A DNA stretch of 64,000 bases from JBAZTO01 sp041661865 (GCA_041661865.1 JBAZTO010000017.1:1-64000); one strand, 5' to 3'; shown: positions 24,376 to 33,241, counted from the stretch's first letter. The notes: generated by a model not told the origin, from the sequence alone. Made by a program: numbers and translations.

Positions 24376-24414
24376 AAAAAGAAACCCCCGTAAGTCTCTC
24401 TCTTACAGGGGGTT
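24376..24414 (-). terminator. Terminator after tRNA-Gln
   Basis: Minus strand: AACCCCCTGTAAG, a seven-base loop, CTTACGGGGGTT (24414 to 24383), then TCTTTTT. It lies immediately beyond the tRNA 3' end. Confidence 0.8.
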
Positions 24415-24420
24415 CTGAAA

Positions 24421-24491
24421 CTGGGGAACAAGGATTTGAACCTTGACTAACTGATCCAGAGTCAGTTGTGCTACCGTTACACTATTCCCCA
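24421..24491 (-). tRNA. tRNA-Gln(CTG)
   Basis: On the minus strand the acceptor TGGGGAA pairs with TTCCCCA, G discriminator. Anticodon stem ACTGA/TCAGT with loop CTCTGGA gives CTG. T arm AAGGTTCAAATCCTT. CCA not encoded. Confidence 0.92.
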
Positions 24492-24542
24492 GTGTCACTT
24501 GCTTTCCGCCCAGCGGGGCGGCGCACAACTGATCTGCCGGAA

Positions 24543-24570
24543 AGTTTAGCCGTTGCGGCGGCGAAGTCAA
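24543..24570 (-). promoter_or_regulatory. Sigma70-type promoter for tRNA-Gln
   Basis: Minus strand TTGACT (24570-24565), 16-base spacer, TAAACT (24548-24543). Predicted start near 24536, about 45 bases before the tRNA. Confidence 0.5.
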
Positions 24571-24674
24571 GATGCAATACCGGATTGGAAACAAAGGGCG
24601 TGTCCATTGGCGGCGAGCGGCTGGAGCGAAACTTCTGGTCAAATCGCCGGCCGGTGGGCATAATTAATTCGAGC

Positions 24675-24756
24675 GCGAGGGTGGCGGAATTGGCAGACGC
24701 GCCAGGTTTAGGTCCTGGTCCCGAAAGGGATGTGGGTTCGAGTCCCTCCCCTCGCA
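24675..24756 (+). tRNA. tRNA-Leu(TAG)
   Basis: Acceptor GCGAGGG pairs with CCCTCGC, A discriminator. Anticodon stem CCAGG/CCTGG with loop TTTAGGT gives TAG. Long variable arm (TCCCGAAAGGGA) as in type II tRNAs. A possible -10 (CATAAT, 24656-24661) lies just upstream, but the -35 is weak. Confidence 0.93.
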
Positions 24757-24866
24757 TGAAGCGGCTGCTCCGGGCCGACACCGCCCGAGGTAAACAAGAG
24801 TCCCACCGGCCCCGCATGGCGGCGCTGATGGGACTCCTGGTTAACGATCCTGTGGCAAGAGAGTTA

Positions 24867-24983
24867 CTATTTCTTCGGCGGGCAAGTGCATTTGTCCGCG
24901 GGTTTCTTGCAGCCGCTGCAAACCTGGTTCTTAATCTCTTTTCCACACACCTTGCACGGATCGCATCCGCAACTTTGGCACAT
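24867..24983 (-). CDS. 38-residue cysteine-rich zinc-binding-type protein
   Basis: ATG 24983 to TAG 24869-24867 on the minus strand. The product begins MCQSCGCDPCKVCGKEI and ends VCSGCKKPADKCTCPPKK: nine Cys in 38 residues, as C..C.C..C..C, then C..C and C.C pairs. The upstream region has AAAGGAGA seven bases before the start, a good ribosome site. The Cys spacing suggests one or two zinc ribbons. A hairpin (GAGTCCCA/TGGGACTC, about 24798-24837) after the stop may be a terminator. Function unknown; I regard it as real because of the ribosome site and the uninterrupted Cys pattern. Confidence 0.7.
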   Translation of the reverse strand: MCQSCGCDPCKVCGKEIKNQVCSGCKKPADKCTCPPKK

Positions 24984-25132
24984 GGGAATCTCCTTTCCGG
25001 GCATCGCCCTGAAAGTCAACTGTTGGATTGTAGGCGGGCATCAGGCCCATTGGCGGGAATCGGCGCAAAAAAATCGCAAGGATGCCGCAGCCGGCAGGCC
25101 GAGGCGACTATCCGATCAGATATGACAGGGCG

Positions 25133-25906
25133 CTATTGGGCGTCCACCACCGCGTCATCGTTGCGGGCGACGACCTTGGCCCCGGGCGGCAGGACCAGAA
25201 AATCCTCGTCCCACTGGCCGTAGAAGAGCCTGCGCAGGAGCGACCAGTCGCCTTTGCGGACCTCAAACTCCCACTGTCGCTCCCGGGCGGCAGCACGCGA
25301 GGACTCGATCATGGCCGCCTCGTCGCAGGCCCCCATCTCAAGGTAGAGCATCCTGCTGTAATTCCGCTTCCAGTCCCCCATTGTCTCGCGGATGAAGTCG
25401 GCATTGTCCTTGCCGTACTTGGCCACCATTTCCTCGTAGCTCTCGGCCAGCCCGAGCTTGCCCATCACGCCTTCCTTGCCGTAGGCCGGGTGCGAGTACT
25501 GGCCCTGCTCGAAGTTGTTTCGCTCCGCCCAGCCGGTGGTCATGTAGTAGGTGCCCGGATGCTCCTCGAAGTAACGCATGTAGGCCCTGCGCGAGCCGAA
25601 GAAAAACGCGATGCAGTCGTGGGCGCGCGGCAGCACCAGCGGAAGATCCCGCGCGGTGACGCCCACCAGCCCGTCGTTGCATCGCCCGTAGCCCAGCAGG
25701 ATGGCCTCGTAACCGCAGTCGGTTTCCACCGCGTCGATGGCCGACTGTATCTTCGCGTTCATGTCCGCCCGCTCCAGGTCGTGCAGGCCCTTGCGGAGAA
25801 ACTGCACGTCGACGTGATGGGGGCCGGTGGCGGCCAGGTAGCACGCCTCGCGATAGACGATCTCGCAGCCGATAAACTTGAACTTGCGTGTTTGGTTGTC
25901 TGACAT
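25133..25906 (-). CDS. DUF1638 family protein
   Basis: 257 residues. Recognised by FIGCEIVYREACYLAA at the start, EAILLGYGRCNDGLVGV (conserved Gly-rich, Cys-containing block), VLPRAHDCIAFFFGSR, then TYYMTTGWAERN. DUF1638 proteins are often found near corrinoid or methyltransferase genes in anaerobes, but no such gene is here. The conserved Cys and His residues (C14, C85, H106, C108) suggest metal binding. Function not established. Confidence 0.82.
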   Translation of the reverse strand: MSDNQTRKFKFIGCEIVYREACYLAATGPHHVDVQFLRKGLHDLERADMNAKIQSAIDAVETDCGYEAILLGYGRCNDGLVGVTARDLPLVLPRAHDCIAFFFGSRRAYMRYFEEHPGTYYMTTGWAERNNFEQGQYSHPAYGKEGVMGKLGLAESYEEMVAKYGKDNADFIRETMGDWKRNYSRMLYLEMGACDEAAMIESSRAAARERQWEFEVRKGDWSLLRRLFYGQWDEDFLVLPPGAKVVARNDDAVVDAQ

Positions 25907-25958
25907 CTGAAACCTGCACTTCCAGCCTATACCGGCCCGGTCATTCCTTACAGAAAGG

Positions 25959-26043
25959 CTCTAACAAAACGCCTTCGCAATTTGCACGGGCGGGACGCCC
26001 GTGAGACTCATGGGCAAGATGCCCATGCTACGTTTTGTTAGAG
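25959..26043 (+). repeat. Palindromic element with 13-bp inverted ends, overlapping the nadE 3' end
   Basis: CTCTAACAAAACG (25959-25971) and CGTTTTGTTAGAG (26031-26043) are perfect inverted repeats. Inside are ACGGGCGGGACGCCCGT and CATGGGCAAGATGCCCATG, two further palindromes. The right arm encodes the last codons of nadE and the neighbouring CTA gives its stop. Confidence 0.7.
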
Positions 26044-27689
26044 TCCCTGAAAGGCTCGTAACGCTGGGCGATGGGCATTCGCCTGCCGGCGCCGAAGGCC
26101 CGCGGAGAAACCTTCAGCACGGGCGGGGCCTGCTTGCGTTTGAACTCCGCCGCATCGACCATCGCCACCACGCGGTTGACCACGGCAGCGTCAAAGCCCG
26201 CGGCGATGATCTGCCCCGCCGTCCGGTCTTCCTCGACGTACTGGGCGAGGATGCGGTCCAGCAGGTCGTAGGGCGGCAGCTTGTCCTGGTCGAACTGGTT
26301 GGGCTTGAGCTCGGCGCTGGGCGCCTTGTCGATCACGCCGCGCGGAATCCGCTCAAAGCCGGCCTCGGCGTTGAGCTGGTGCGACAGCTTGTAGACGGAG
26401 GTCTTGAGCACGTCGCCGATGGGCGCCAGCGCCCCGGCCATGTCGCCGTAGAGCGTGCAGTAGCCGGTGGACAGCTCCGACTTGTTGCCCGTGGCCAGGG
26501 CCAGGTGCCCGTACTTGTTGCTGTAGGCCATCACCAGGTTGCCGCGGATTCGGGCCTGGATGTTCTCCTCCACGCCTTCGAGGCTGCCCACCCGCATCGT
26601 CTGCTGGAGCACCTGCCCGTAGGCCACGTGCATCGGCTCAATGGGCAGGATGTCCAGGGCGATGCCCAGGTTGGCCGCGAGGGCCTTGGCGTCCGAGAGG
26701 CTGTGCTCGCTGCTGTAGCGGCTGGGCATGGCCAGGGCGGTGACGTTCTCCTTGCCCAGTGCGTCGGCCGCCAGGGCCGCCACGACGGCAGAGTCGATCC
26801 CGCCCGACAGGCCCAGCACCGCGCTGCGGAAGCCGCACTTATGAACGTAGTCGGCCAGGCCCAGCTTGAGGGCGGCCGAGAGCCGCTCGACATCGCTGCC
26901 CAGCGTCTCGCATCGGTCCGCGCCGGGGGAGTCGATATCCACCACCAGCAGGTCCTCGCGGAAGCTTGCCGCCCGCCCCAGCACCCTGCCGTCGGGCCCG
27001 ACGACGCAACTGGAGCCGTCGAAGATCAGCTCGTCATTGCCGCCGACCTGGTTGACGTAGACGATGGGCGCGCCGCAGCGGCCGGCCTGGCGGGCGAAGA
27101 GCGATTCACGCAGTTGGGCCTTGCCCACCTGGAAAGGACTGGCGGCCATGTTGATGATGACGTTGGCGCCCCCGACGGTCAGGGCCTCGATGGGGTCGCT
27201 GCCGTAGATATCCCTGCCCAGGGCCACCGCGTCCCACAAGTCCTCGCAGATGCTCAGCCCCAGCCGTCGGCCCAGCAGTTCGATGCTCTGGCTCGCGCCG
27301 CCGGGCTGAAAGTAGCGGGTCTCGTCGAAGACGTCGTAGGTGGGCAGCAGGCTCTTGACATGCACGTGGCGGATCTGCCCGTCGGCCAGCAGGGCCGCGG
27401 CGTTCTGGAGCGGCCGCCCCCGGCCCCCGGGTGTCGGGCGAACGTAGCCCACCAGCGCGGCGATCCGCGTGCACTTCCTGGCCAGGGCCTCCACGGCCGC
27501 CACGTTGTCAGCGACGAAACCTTCCTTGCGCAGCAGGTCCCGCGGCGGATAACCCATCACCGACAGTTCGGAAAAGACGACCAGGTCGGCCCGCTCGGCC
27601 GCGGCGCGGTCGATGAACTCGGCGATCTTTCGGCCGTTGCCGTTCAGGTCGCCCACGGTCGGGTCCAGTTGTGCCAGGGCAATTCTCAT
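26028..27689 (-). CDS. nadE: Glutamine-dependent NAD+ synthetase
   Basis: 553 residues, the two-domain bacterial form. N-terminal nitrilase-like glutaminase (about 1-270): catalytic Glu in VVFSELSVMGYPPRDLL, Lys in VHVKSLLPTYDVFDE, Cys in LGLSICEDLWD. The C-terminal ATP-pyrophosphatase domain has the P-loop in LGLSGGIDSAVVAALA and MPSRYSSEHS. It amidates nicotinate adenine dinucleotide with glutamine ammonia. GGAAGG precedes ATG 27689. The last few residues (SNKT) come from an inserted palindromic repeat, so the native C-terminus may have been altered. nadD, the preceding step, is 6 kb away. Confidence 0.95.
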   Translation of the reverse strand: MRIALAQLDPTVGDLNGNGRKIAEFIDRAAAERADLVVFSELSVMGYPPRDLLRKEGFVADNVAAVEALARKCTRIAALVGYVRPTPGGRGRPLQNAAALLADGQIRHVHVKSLLPTYDVFDETRYFQPGGASQSIELLGRRLGLSICEDLWDAVALGRDIYGSDPIEALTVGGANVIINMAASPFQVGKAQLRESLFARQAGRCGAPIVYVNQVGGNDELIFDGSSCVVGPDGRVLGRAASFREDLLVVDIDSPGADRCETLGSDVERLSAALKLGLADYVHKCGFRSAVLGLSGGIDSAVVAALAADALGKENVTALAMPSRYSSEHSLSDAKALAANLGIALDILPIEPMHVAYGQVLQQTMRVGSLEGVEENIQARIRGNLVMAYSNKYGHLALATGNKSELSTGYCTLYGDMAGALAPIGDVLKTSVYKLSHQLNAEAGFERIPRGVIDKAPSAELKPNQFDQDKLPPYDLLDRILAQYVEEDRTAGQIIAAGFDAAVVNRVVAMVDAAEFKRKQAPPVLKVSPRAFGAGRRMPIAQRYEPFRDSNKT

Positions 27690-27807
27690 ATCTGCCTTCC
27701 ACGGTCACGGCGGCTCGGCTCGCCGCCAAAAACATTTCGTCTTCCGCCTATTATGCCCTAAAATAGTGTAAAGAGCCATCTTACTGATGGCCCGATCCGG
27801 AGACGCC

Positions 27808-28116
27808 ATGGAAAGCATCAACGCCATTGCGAAGGTTCGGTTCAATTCAGCCAAGCCGCAGATTGTGGGGCTTTACAAGGGGGAGGGGTTCGTAACGGAA
27901 CTTCTTTGCATGGAGCCGGGGCAGGCGACGGACGGCCCGGCCGGCGAGCGGACCTACTACGTCATCACGGGCACGGCCACGCTCAGCCAGGGGGATTCAA
28001 CGGTCACCGTGGCCGCCGGGCATGTGGCATCCGCACCGGCCGGCCAGGAGGGCCACCGCCTGACCAACTCCTCCCAGCAGCGACTGGTTTGTCTGGTGAC
28101 GCGCCGGCCATCTTGA
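27808..28116 (+). CDS. Cupin-fold protein
   Basis: 102 residues from ATG 27808 (GGAG upstream). Small single cupin barrel: MEPGQATDGPAGERTYYVITG covers motif 1 and VAAGHVASAPAGQEGHRLTN motif 2. The usual metal-binding His of motif 1 is replaced by polar residues, so metal binding is uncertain. It could be a sensor or a non-metal cupin. It sits 90 bases upstream of the sugar isomerase-like gene on the same strand. Confidence 0.68.
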   Translation: MESINAIAKVRFNSAKPQIVGLYKGEGFVTELLCMEPGQATDGPAGERTYYVITGTATLSQGDSTVTVAAGHVASAPAGQEGHRLTNSSQQRLVCLVTRRPS

Positions 28117-28206
28117 CGATAAGAAGTTACGACAGGACCAGGGGCGGGCCTCACTCGCAGCCGCCTCGACCCTGGGTAACGACTGGGACCAGGAGCTACT
28201 TCAACC

Positions 28207-29013
28207 ATGCCAATCGCCATCCGCAGCTCGTCGGCTGCCATCGACAACTTCGAGCAGGCCTTCGACCTCATCAGCCAGGCCGGCGCCGACGGGGTGGAAG
28301 CCTCCTATGACAACGCCCGATCGCTGGAGGCGTGGGCCGAGCACGCCGCGGAACTGCAAGCCCTGGCGGCCAAGCACCACCTGGCCCTGCCCAGCCTGAA
28401 CCTGGCCTTCCTGCGCGACACGCCCTCGCTGATCCGCATGGACGAGGCGTCCATCCGCGCCCGCCAGGCCGTCCGGGACGCGCTGACTGTCGCCTCGGCC
28501 GCCGGCGCCGGGGTGGTGCTGCTGCCGTTTTCCGGGAAGAACAGCATCGAGAGCGAAACGGAGTTGGACACCGCCGCCGACCTGCTGAGCGAGCTGGTCG
28601 AGGGGGCCGAGGAAGTCGGCGTGGTGCTGGGCATCGAAACCACGCTCAACTTCAGCCAGCAGCGATATCTCATGGACCGCCTGGGCGACCCGCCCTGCGC
28701 CAAGATCTACTACGACACCGCCGACATGCAGGCCCGCAAGCTCGACGCCGCCACCGGCATCCGCGACCTGGGACTCTCCCGCATCGCGCAGGTGCATCTC
28801 AAGGACGTCAAACTCGCCGAGGCCAAGGCCCCCGACTACCACGTGGCGTTGGGCGAGGGCAACGTGGATTTCCGCGCCGTGGCCAGCGCCCTGGCAGCCA
28901 TCCACTACGAAGGGTGGGTGGTCCTGGAGACCCCGCCCGGCGACGACCCGCTGGCTGAAGCCAGGCGAAACATGAAGTTCGCCCGTGAGCTGTTCGGGCC
29001 GGCAAACCACTGA
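28207..29013 (+). CDS. Sugar phosphate isomerase/epimerase-like TIM-barrel protein
   Basis: 268 residues of the AP endonuclease 2/xylose isomerase-like family. Conserved metal ligands appear in order: Glu in VVLGIETTLNF, Asp in KIYYDTADMQA, His in IAQVHLKDVK, Glu in GWVVLETPPGDD. QAGADGVEASYD opens the barrel. Substrates in this family range over keto-sugars, hydroxypyruvate and inositols. No pathway partner is adjacent. The region 29014-29237 holds only short GGAATACCG repeats. Confidence 0.82.
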   Translation: MPIAIRSSSAAIDNFEQAFDLISQAGADGVEASYDNARSLEAWAEHAAELQALAAKHHLALPSLNLAFLRDTPSLIRMDEASIRARQAVRDALTVASAAGAGVVLLPFSGKNSIESETELDTAADLLSELVEGAEEVGVVLGIETTLNFSQQRYLMDRLGDPPCAKIYYDTADMQARKLDAATGIRDLGLSRIAQVHLKDVKLAEAKAPDYHVALGEGNVDFRAVASALAAIHYEGWVVLETPPGDDPLAEARRNMKFARELFGPANH

Positions 29014-29237
29014 AGAAGCGGAATACCGGATTACCGCGAGACCGGAATACCGAATGCCAAGTGCTATGGTCACACAACATGCCGCGACCGCGCCACCTAC
29101 CTTATCGTACATCGCCACGATCATGGCTTTCGTCCTTCCAAACAGGCGGCGAAGGGAAATGGTTTCATGGAATTGCAGATCGTGAGGCATGAAGATTTAC
29201 GATTGACCCGCACCGACCGAGGCGTCACTATTCAGCT

Positions 29238-29690
29238 ATGGCCGACACGAAAAAAGAGCGTGGCCTGAGATGGTCGCCACTATGTTGGCTCTTCATCGCT
29301 ATCGGCGGGCTATGTTTATTGGATGTGGCACTGCCGAGCTTGCCACCCCCGCGAAACTTGACCGCTAGCAGAATGGGCGGGATTGCAATGGCGATTTCCG
29401 CCTACGCGCGTTCACAGGAGCGTCTCCCGCTCGATCTCACTGGAGTGTGCCAATACCGCGATGAATCAGTCGATGGTTGGAAACGGCCTATCCACTATGA
29501 AGCCAGCCCCGATGGAACGGTTGCGCTGACCAGTTATGGCAAGGATGCCAAGCCAGGGGGAACCGGGGAAGACGCCGATATTGTCGCGGTATTTCTGACG
29601 CGTGGGCCAGACGGCAACTGGTTACCAGAGCCACAGTGGCTTACTGCACCGCTGGACATGCTCACATCATCCCAGCCCGCCAGCAAATAG
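29238..29690 (+). CDS. Pseudopilin-like (type II secretion GspG-related) membrane protein
   Basis: 150 residues. A hydrophobic segment (about 13-32) is followed by a soluble domain. DGWKRPIHYEASPDGTVALT and SYGKDAKPGGTGEDADI match the C-terminal beta region and calcium-loop motif of GspG-type pseudopilins. The N-terminus lacks the classic prepilin cleavage site with Glu5, so it is not a standard pilin. It may be a free-standing membrane form. It converges with the ferredoxin gene (49 bases between stops). Confidence 0.7.
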   Translation: MADTKKERGLRWSPLCWLFIAIGGLCLLDVALPSLPPPRNLTASRMGGIAMAISAYARSQERLPLDLTGVCQYRDESVDGWKRPIHYEASPDGTVALTSYGKDAKPGGTGEDADIVAVFLTRGPDGNWLPEPQWLTAPLDMLTSSQPASK

Positions 29691-29739
29691 GCCCACTAAC
29701 GAGTGTGGCAAGACATGCCCGCGTTCTGAACAGCTGGTG

Positions 29740-29928
29740 CTACCCGATCTTGATCGCCTCGACGGGGCAACTGGCGGCGGCTTCCTTGGCCAATGCTTCC
29801 TGGTCGGAGGCTATAACGTCGCCGATCACCACGGCGATGTTCTCGTCGTCCATCTTGAACACCTCGGGGCAAATCTCGGGACACAGCCCGCAGCCGATGC
29901 ACGTCTCGCGATCCACGATGGCTTTCAT
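29740..29928 (-). CDS. 4Fe-4S ferredoxin (single cluster)
   Basis: 62 residues from ATG 29928. CIGCGLCPEICPEVF provides three Cys (CxxCxxxxxC) and SCPVEAIKI the fourth, the pattern of bacterial [4Fe-4S] or [3Fe-4S] ferredoxins, here with the single-cluster spacing. It transfers electrons in the cytoplasm. Possible partners are unknown. The preceding region has AAAAGGAGA, a good ribosome site. Confidence 0.93.
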   Translation of the reverse strand: MKAIVDRETCIGCGLCPEICPEVFKMDDENIAVVIGDVIASDQEALAKEAAASCPVEAIKIG

Positions 29929-30023
29929 CCGCACGTCTCCTTTTCCCCGAAAAACGGTTTTCACAATGGTAGGCACAGCCGCGTTGGATGCAACGGGGAA
30001 TGTTTGCGGGCCGCCGGGAAAAA

Positions 30024-31676
30024 TCACTTGCCCGTCAGGGCGGTGCGGCATTCGTCGAGCAGTTGGCGGACCTTGAAGGGCTTCATCACGACAGCATCGA
30101 GGCCTTCCTTGTGAGCGCGGACAATGGAATGGCCCGGGTCATAGCCGAAGGCGGTGATGAGTATCACCTTGCAGTCGCCGCGGGCGGCCTTGGCGGCGGC
30201 GAACACCTCGTAGCCGCTGGCGCCGGGCATCTTGATATCGGAGATGACCAGGTCAAAATCGCCGGACGCGAGCATTTGGCAGGCCTGGACGCCGTCGGCG
30301 ACGGCTTCCACGCGGCAGCCCTGCTGGACCAGCACGTCGCGGATGGTCTCGCGGATAAGGGCCTCGTCGTCGGCCACCAGAACCTTTTTGCCGGCCAGGA
30401 TCGGGTCCTGGCTCTTGGGCGGCGCTCCGACGACGGGGCTTCCCGCCGCCAACTGGTGCAGGCACGCGCGGGCCTGGGTAGCCGCGTCGATCAGCGAGCC
30501 CAGGCGAATGCGAAGGTCATCCATCCCGATGTAGTCTTCCATCAGGCTGGTGGCGTCGGTGAGGATGTCGTTCAGCGGGCCGGTCATCTCGGCCGAGATC
30601 GAATCGGTGAACTGGCTGTGGGCGGTGTAGCGCTCGTAGACCAGCAGGTTGAGCATGTGCAGCGCGACGGCGAGGTAGTTGGCGAAGATTTCGGCGAACT
30701 GGCGGTCCTCTTCCCCGAAGGCCCCGCCCTTGTCGCTTTCGACGTTCAGCACGCCGATGACCTTGTCGTGCAGGCGGAGGGGCACGGTCAGGCTGCTGCG
30801 GGCGTTGATCAGGCCCTGGAGGTAGTGCGGGTCCTTCTGCACGTCGCCGCAGACGTAGCTGCGCCCGGTAGCCGCCACGTGCCCGATGATCCCGTTGCCG
30901 TCGACGCGGGCGAAGAGCTGGTACTTCTTGGCCTCCTCGGGCAGGCCCTGCGAAATCAGCAGTTCCAGACTGTTGGTGCGGGCGTCCAGCAGGTGCACGG
31001 CGAAATGCTTGTAGTCCAGCACCTCGCGGCTGCAGCGAAGGATGCGATCCTCCAGCACGCGGAGGCGGGCGGTGGCGTCGCGGCGGGAAGTGTCGTCGTC
31101 GAGGCGGACCAGTTCCCTGCCGGCCCGGTCGATGGCGTTGAGCTTGAGCTGCTGGCGGCGCTGGCTGGTGGCGTTGACGACCACGGCGGCGACCTGGCGC
31201 AACTGGCCGTGACGGTCGCGGACGGGCGAACAGATGACCTCGTAATAGCTGCCGCCCGGCGGCATCAGCGAGAACCGCTTGCCCATCGCGCCCGAACCGG
31301 GCTGGGCGGCGAATTCCTCGTAGGCCTTGCTGCAGAGCGAACCGAGTTGCTCCAGCACCTCGGGGGGGAATTCCCTCAGCCGGCGGTTGGCCCAGGCCAA
31401 CTCCCCGCCCGGCGCGGTGATGCACACGCCGTCGCCAATGGTGTCCAGCACGGCTGAGGCTTGATGCGTGACCGCGCCGCGTTCCAGGGGAAGGAAGTCG
31501 CCCGTCTCGGCCAGCACCGCGTCGAACCGCACCTGGCGCATGGCGGCCAGCGCCTCGTCCAGATCGTTGACGACCTGCACCTCGAAGTACTCATGGAAAA
31601 GGCCCACGATCCCTTGTGCTTCCAGGGCGGGGCCTCGTAGGACCAGCAGTTTGCGGAGTCCTGTCTGCTCTGTCAT
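30024..31676 (-). CDS. PAS-GAF-receiver signalling protein
   Basis: 550 residues from ATG 31676; GTG 31682 is an alternative. Order: a degenerate N-terminal receiver-like domain (about 8-60, LLVLRGPALEAQGIVGLF, where the phosphoacceptor Asp is replaced, AETGDF), a PAS-like domain (IGDGVCITAPGGELAWANRRL), a GAF domain (about 180-345, ARTNSLELLISQGLPEEAKK, LTVPLRLHDKVIGVLNVES), a helical region, and a full C-terminal receiver (KKVLVADDEALIRET, phosphoacceptor Asp in VISDIKMPG, Lys in VMKPFKV). No histidine-kinase or DNA-binding output is present, so it probably acts by protein contact. Confidence 0.85.
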   Translation of the reverse strand: MTEQTGLRKLLVLRGPALEAQGIVGLFHEYFEVQVVNDLDEALAAMRQVRFDAVLAETGDFLPLERGAVTHQASAVLDTIGDGVCITAPGGELAWANRRLREFPPEVLEQLGSLCSKAYEEFAAQPGSGAMGKRFSLMPPGGSYYEVICSPVRDRHGQLRQVAAVVVNATSQRRQQLKLNAIDRAGRELVRLDDDTSRRDATARLRVLEDRILRCSREVLDYKHFAVHLLDARTNSLELLISQGLPEEAKKYQLFARVDGNGIIGHVAATGRSYVCGDVQKDPHYLQGLINARSSLTVPLRLHDKVIGVLNVESDKGGAFGEEDRQFAEIFANYLAVALHMLNLLVYERYTAHSQFTDSISAEMTGPLNDILTDATSLMEDYIGMDDLRIRLGSLIDAATQARACLHQLAAGSPVVGAPPKSQDPILAGKKVLVADDEALIRETIRDVLVQQGCRVEAVADGVQACQMLASGDFDLVISDIKMPGASGYEVFAAAKAARGDCKVILITAFGYDPGHSIVRAHKEGLDAVVMKPFKVRQLLDECRTALTGK

Positions 31677-31879
31677 GTTCACAAATCCGGCACGCTACAA
31701 CCAGTTGCACTCGTGCCATGATTTGCACAGTGTATCACGCACAAGGGTTGTCTGTCAACCTTTACTCGGCTTGAGTGTTAGGCCGACCAAGGACTGTGGA
31801 TTTTGCCGGGCGGCGATGATAAACTTCCCCACTCATCGGGCGAGCCGATGAAGGCACCGCGAAATTGGAAGGATTGAAC

Positions 31880-33094
31880 ATGGAAGACATTTACGGCAGC
31901 TTGATCAGTTCCCTGGCGATGTCCAACGACAAGCGTATCGTCCTGCTGGTGATGGACGGGCTGGGCGATTGCGACAACGGCGGCAAGGGCACAGCCTTGC
32001 AGCAGGCCCGCACGCCGAACTTCGACGAACTGGCCTCTCGCAGCGCCCTGGGCCTGCACGTGCCGGTGGCCACGGCCGTCACGCCCGGCAGCGGCCCGGG
32101 CCACCTGGGCCTGTTCGGCTACGACCCGTTGATCTACCAGGTCGGGCGCGGGGTGCTCAGCGCCCTGGGCGTGGAGTTCCCGCTGGAAGACCGCGACGTG
32201 GCGTCGCGCCTCAACTTCTGCACCGTCGACGCCGCGGGCAACGTCACTGACCGCCGCGCCGGGCGTATCAGCGACGACGAGAACCGCCGCGTGCTGGCCA
32301 AGCTCAAGGGCGCCTTGAAGCTGCCGGCGGGCGTGGAAGTGTTCCTGGAGACCGAGGCCGAGCACCGGGCCGTGATGGTCCTGCGCGGCGAGGGCCTCGA
32401 CGACAACATCGGCGACACCGACCCGCAGATCACCGGCGTGCCGGCGCTGTCGCCCACGCGCGCCCCGCACAACACCAGCCGCACGGCCAAGATCGTCGAG
32501 GACCTCATTGCCCAGGTCCGCAAGATCCTCGCCGACGAACCCAAGGCCAACATGATCCTGGGGCGCGGGTTCGCCAAGCACCCCACCTGGCCGAAGTTCG
32601 CCCAGCGATACAAGCTCAACCCCGCCGCGGTGGCCGGTTACCCGATGTACCGCGGCGTGGCCAGGCTCATCGGCATCCCGGTGGTCAGTCAGCCCACGAC
32701 GGCCGCCGACGTGGCCGCCGAGGCCGCCAAGGCCATGCAAGAACACACCTTTGTCTTCGCCCACTTCAAGTACACCGACAAGACCGGCGAGGACGGCGAC
32801 CTGGCCGGCAAGATCAAACGCATCGAAGAGATGGATGCCGCCTTGCCGATACTTCTTAAGGCCAAACCTGACGTGCTGCTGGTCACGGGCGACCATTCCA
32901 CCCCGCCCAGCATGAAGGGCCACAGTTGGCATAGCGTGCCGGTGCTGATGAACGCCCCGCACCTCCGCGGCGGCGATGGGCGGCACTTCGACGAAGTGAC
33001 CTGCCGCTCCGGGCAGATCGGGACCCTCCCGGCCAGGGAACTGATGGCCCTGGCGATGGCCCACGCCGGCAAGCTGGAAAAGTTCGGCGCCTAG
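31880..33094 (+). CDS. apgM: 2,3-bisphosphoglycerate-independent phosphoglycerate mutase (archaeal type)
   Basis: 404 residues from ATG 31880, with GAAGGA upstream. Alkaline-phosphatase-superfamily enzyme interconverting 3- and 2-phosphoglycerate. VLLVMDGLGD has the first metal ligand. TPGSGPGHLGLFGYDP has the serine nucleophile block. FAHFKYTDKTGEDGD is the later motif and VLLVTGDHSTPPSMKGHSWHSVPV has the remaining metal ligands. It belongs to the ApgM family, shorter than the E. coli GpmI type. It works with GAPDH, encoded at 62.4 kb, in glycolysis. A hairpin with a T run follows it. Confidence 0.94.
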   Translation: MEDIYGSLISSLAMSNDKRIVLLVMDGLGDCDNGGKGTALQQARTPNFDELASRSALGLHVPVATAVTPGSGPGHLGLFGYDPLIYQVGRGVLSALGVEFPLEDRDVASRLNFCTVDAAGNVTDRRAGRISDDENRRVLAKLKGALKLPAGVEVFLETEAEHRAVMVLRGEGLDDNIGDTDPQITGVPALSPTRAPHNTSRTAKIVEDLIAQVRKILADEPKANMILGRGFAKHPTWPKFAQRYKLNPAAVAGYPMYRGVARLIGIPVVSQPTTAADVAAEAAKAMQEHTFVFAHFKYTDKTGEDGDLAGKIKRIEEMDAALPILLKAKPDVLLVTGDHSTPPSMKGHSWHSVPVLMNAPHLRGGDGRHFDEVTCRSGQIGTLPARELMALAMAHAGKLEKFGA

Positions 33095-33127
33095 TTTCTT
33101 CGACGCCGAAAATGGGGCGCCAGAGGC

Positions 33128-33144
33128 GCCGAAAGCGGCTTTTT
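33128..33144 (+). terminator. Probable terminator of apgM
   Basis: GCCG, loop AAAG, CGGC, then TTTTT (33140-33144), preceded by GGCGCC palindromes. Short stem, so modest strength. Confidence 0.5.
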
Positions 33145-33147
33145 GCG

Positions 33148-33176
33148 TTGACAGTTTCGGGCATGGAAACTAACAT
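33148..33176 (+). promoter_or_regulatory. Sigma70-type promoter for the small lipoprotein
   Basis: TTGACA (33148-33153), 17-base spacer, TAACAT (33171-33176). Start predicted near 33183, about 59 bases before the ATG at 33242. Confidence 0.55.
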
Positions 33177-33241
33177 GCTCCTTATCGGACCGTGTTGAAA
33201 GTTCCCAAGTACAGCGGCCCAAGATAGATGAGGTGGAAGTC

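Noticed and set aside
26001..27761. 586-residue reading frame opposite nadE
   Set aside because: Antisense shadow of NAD synthetase, with no recognisable domain.
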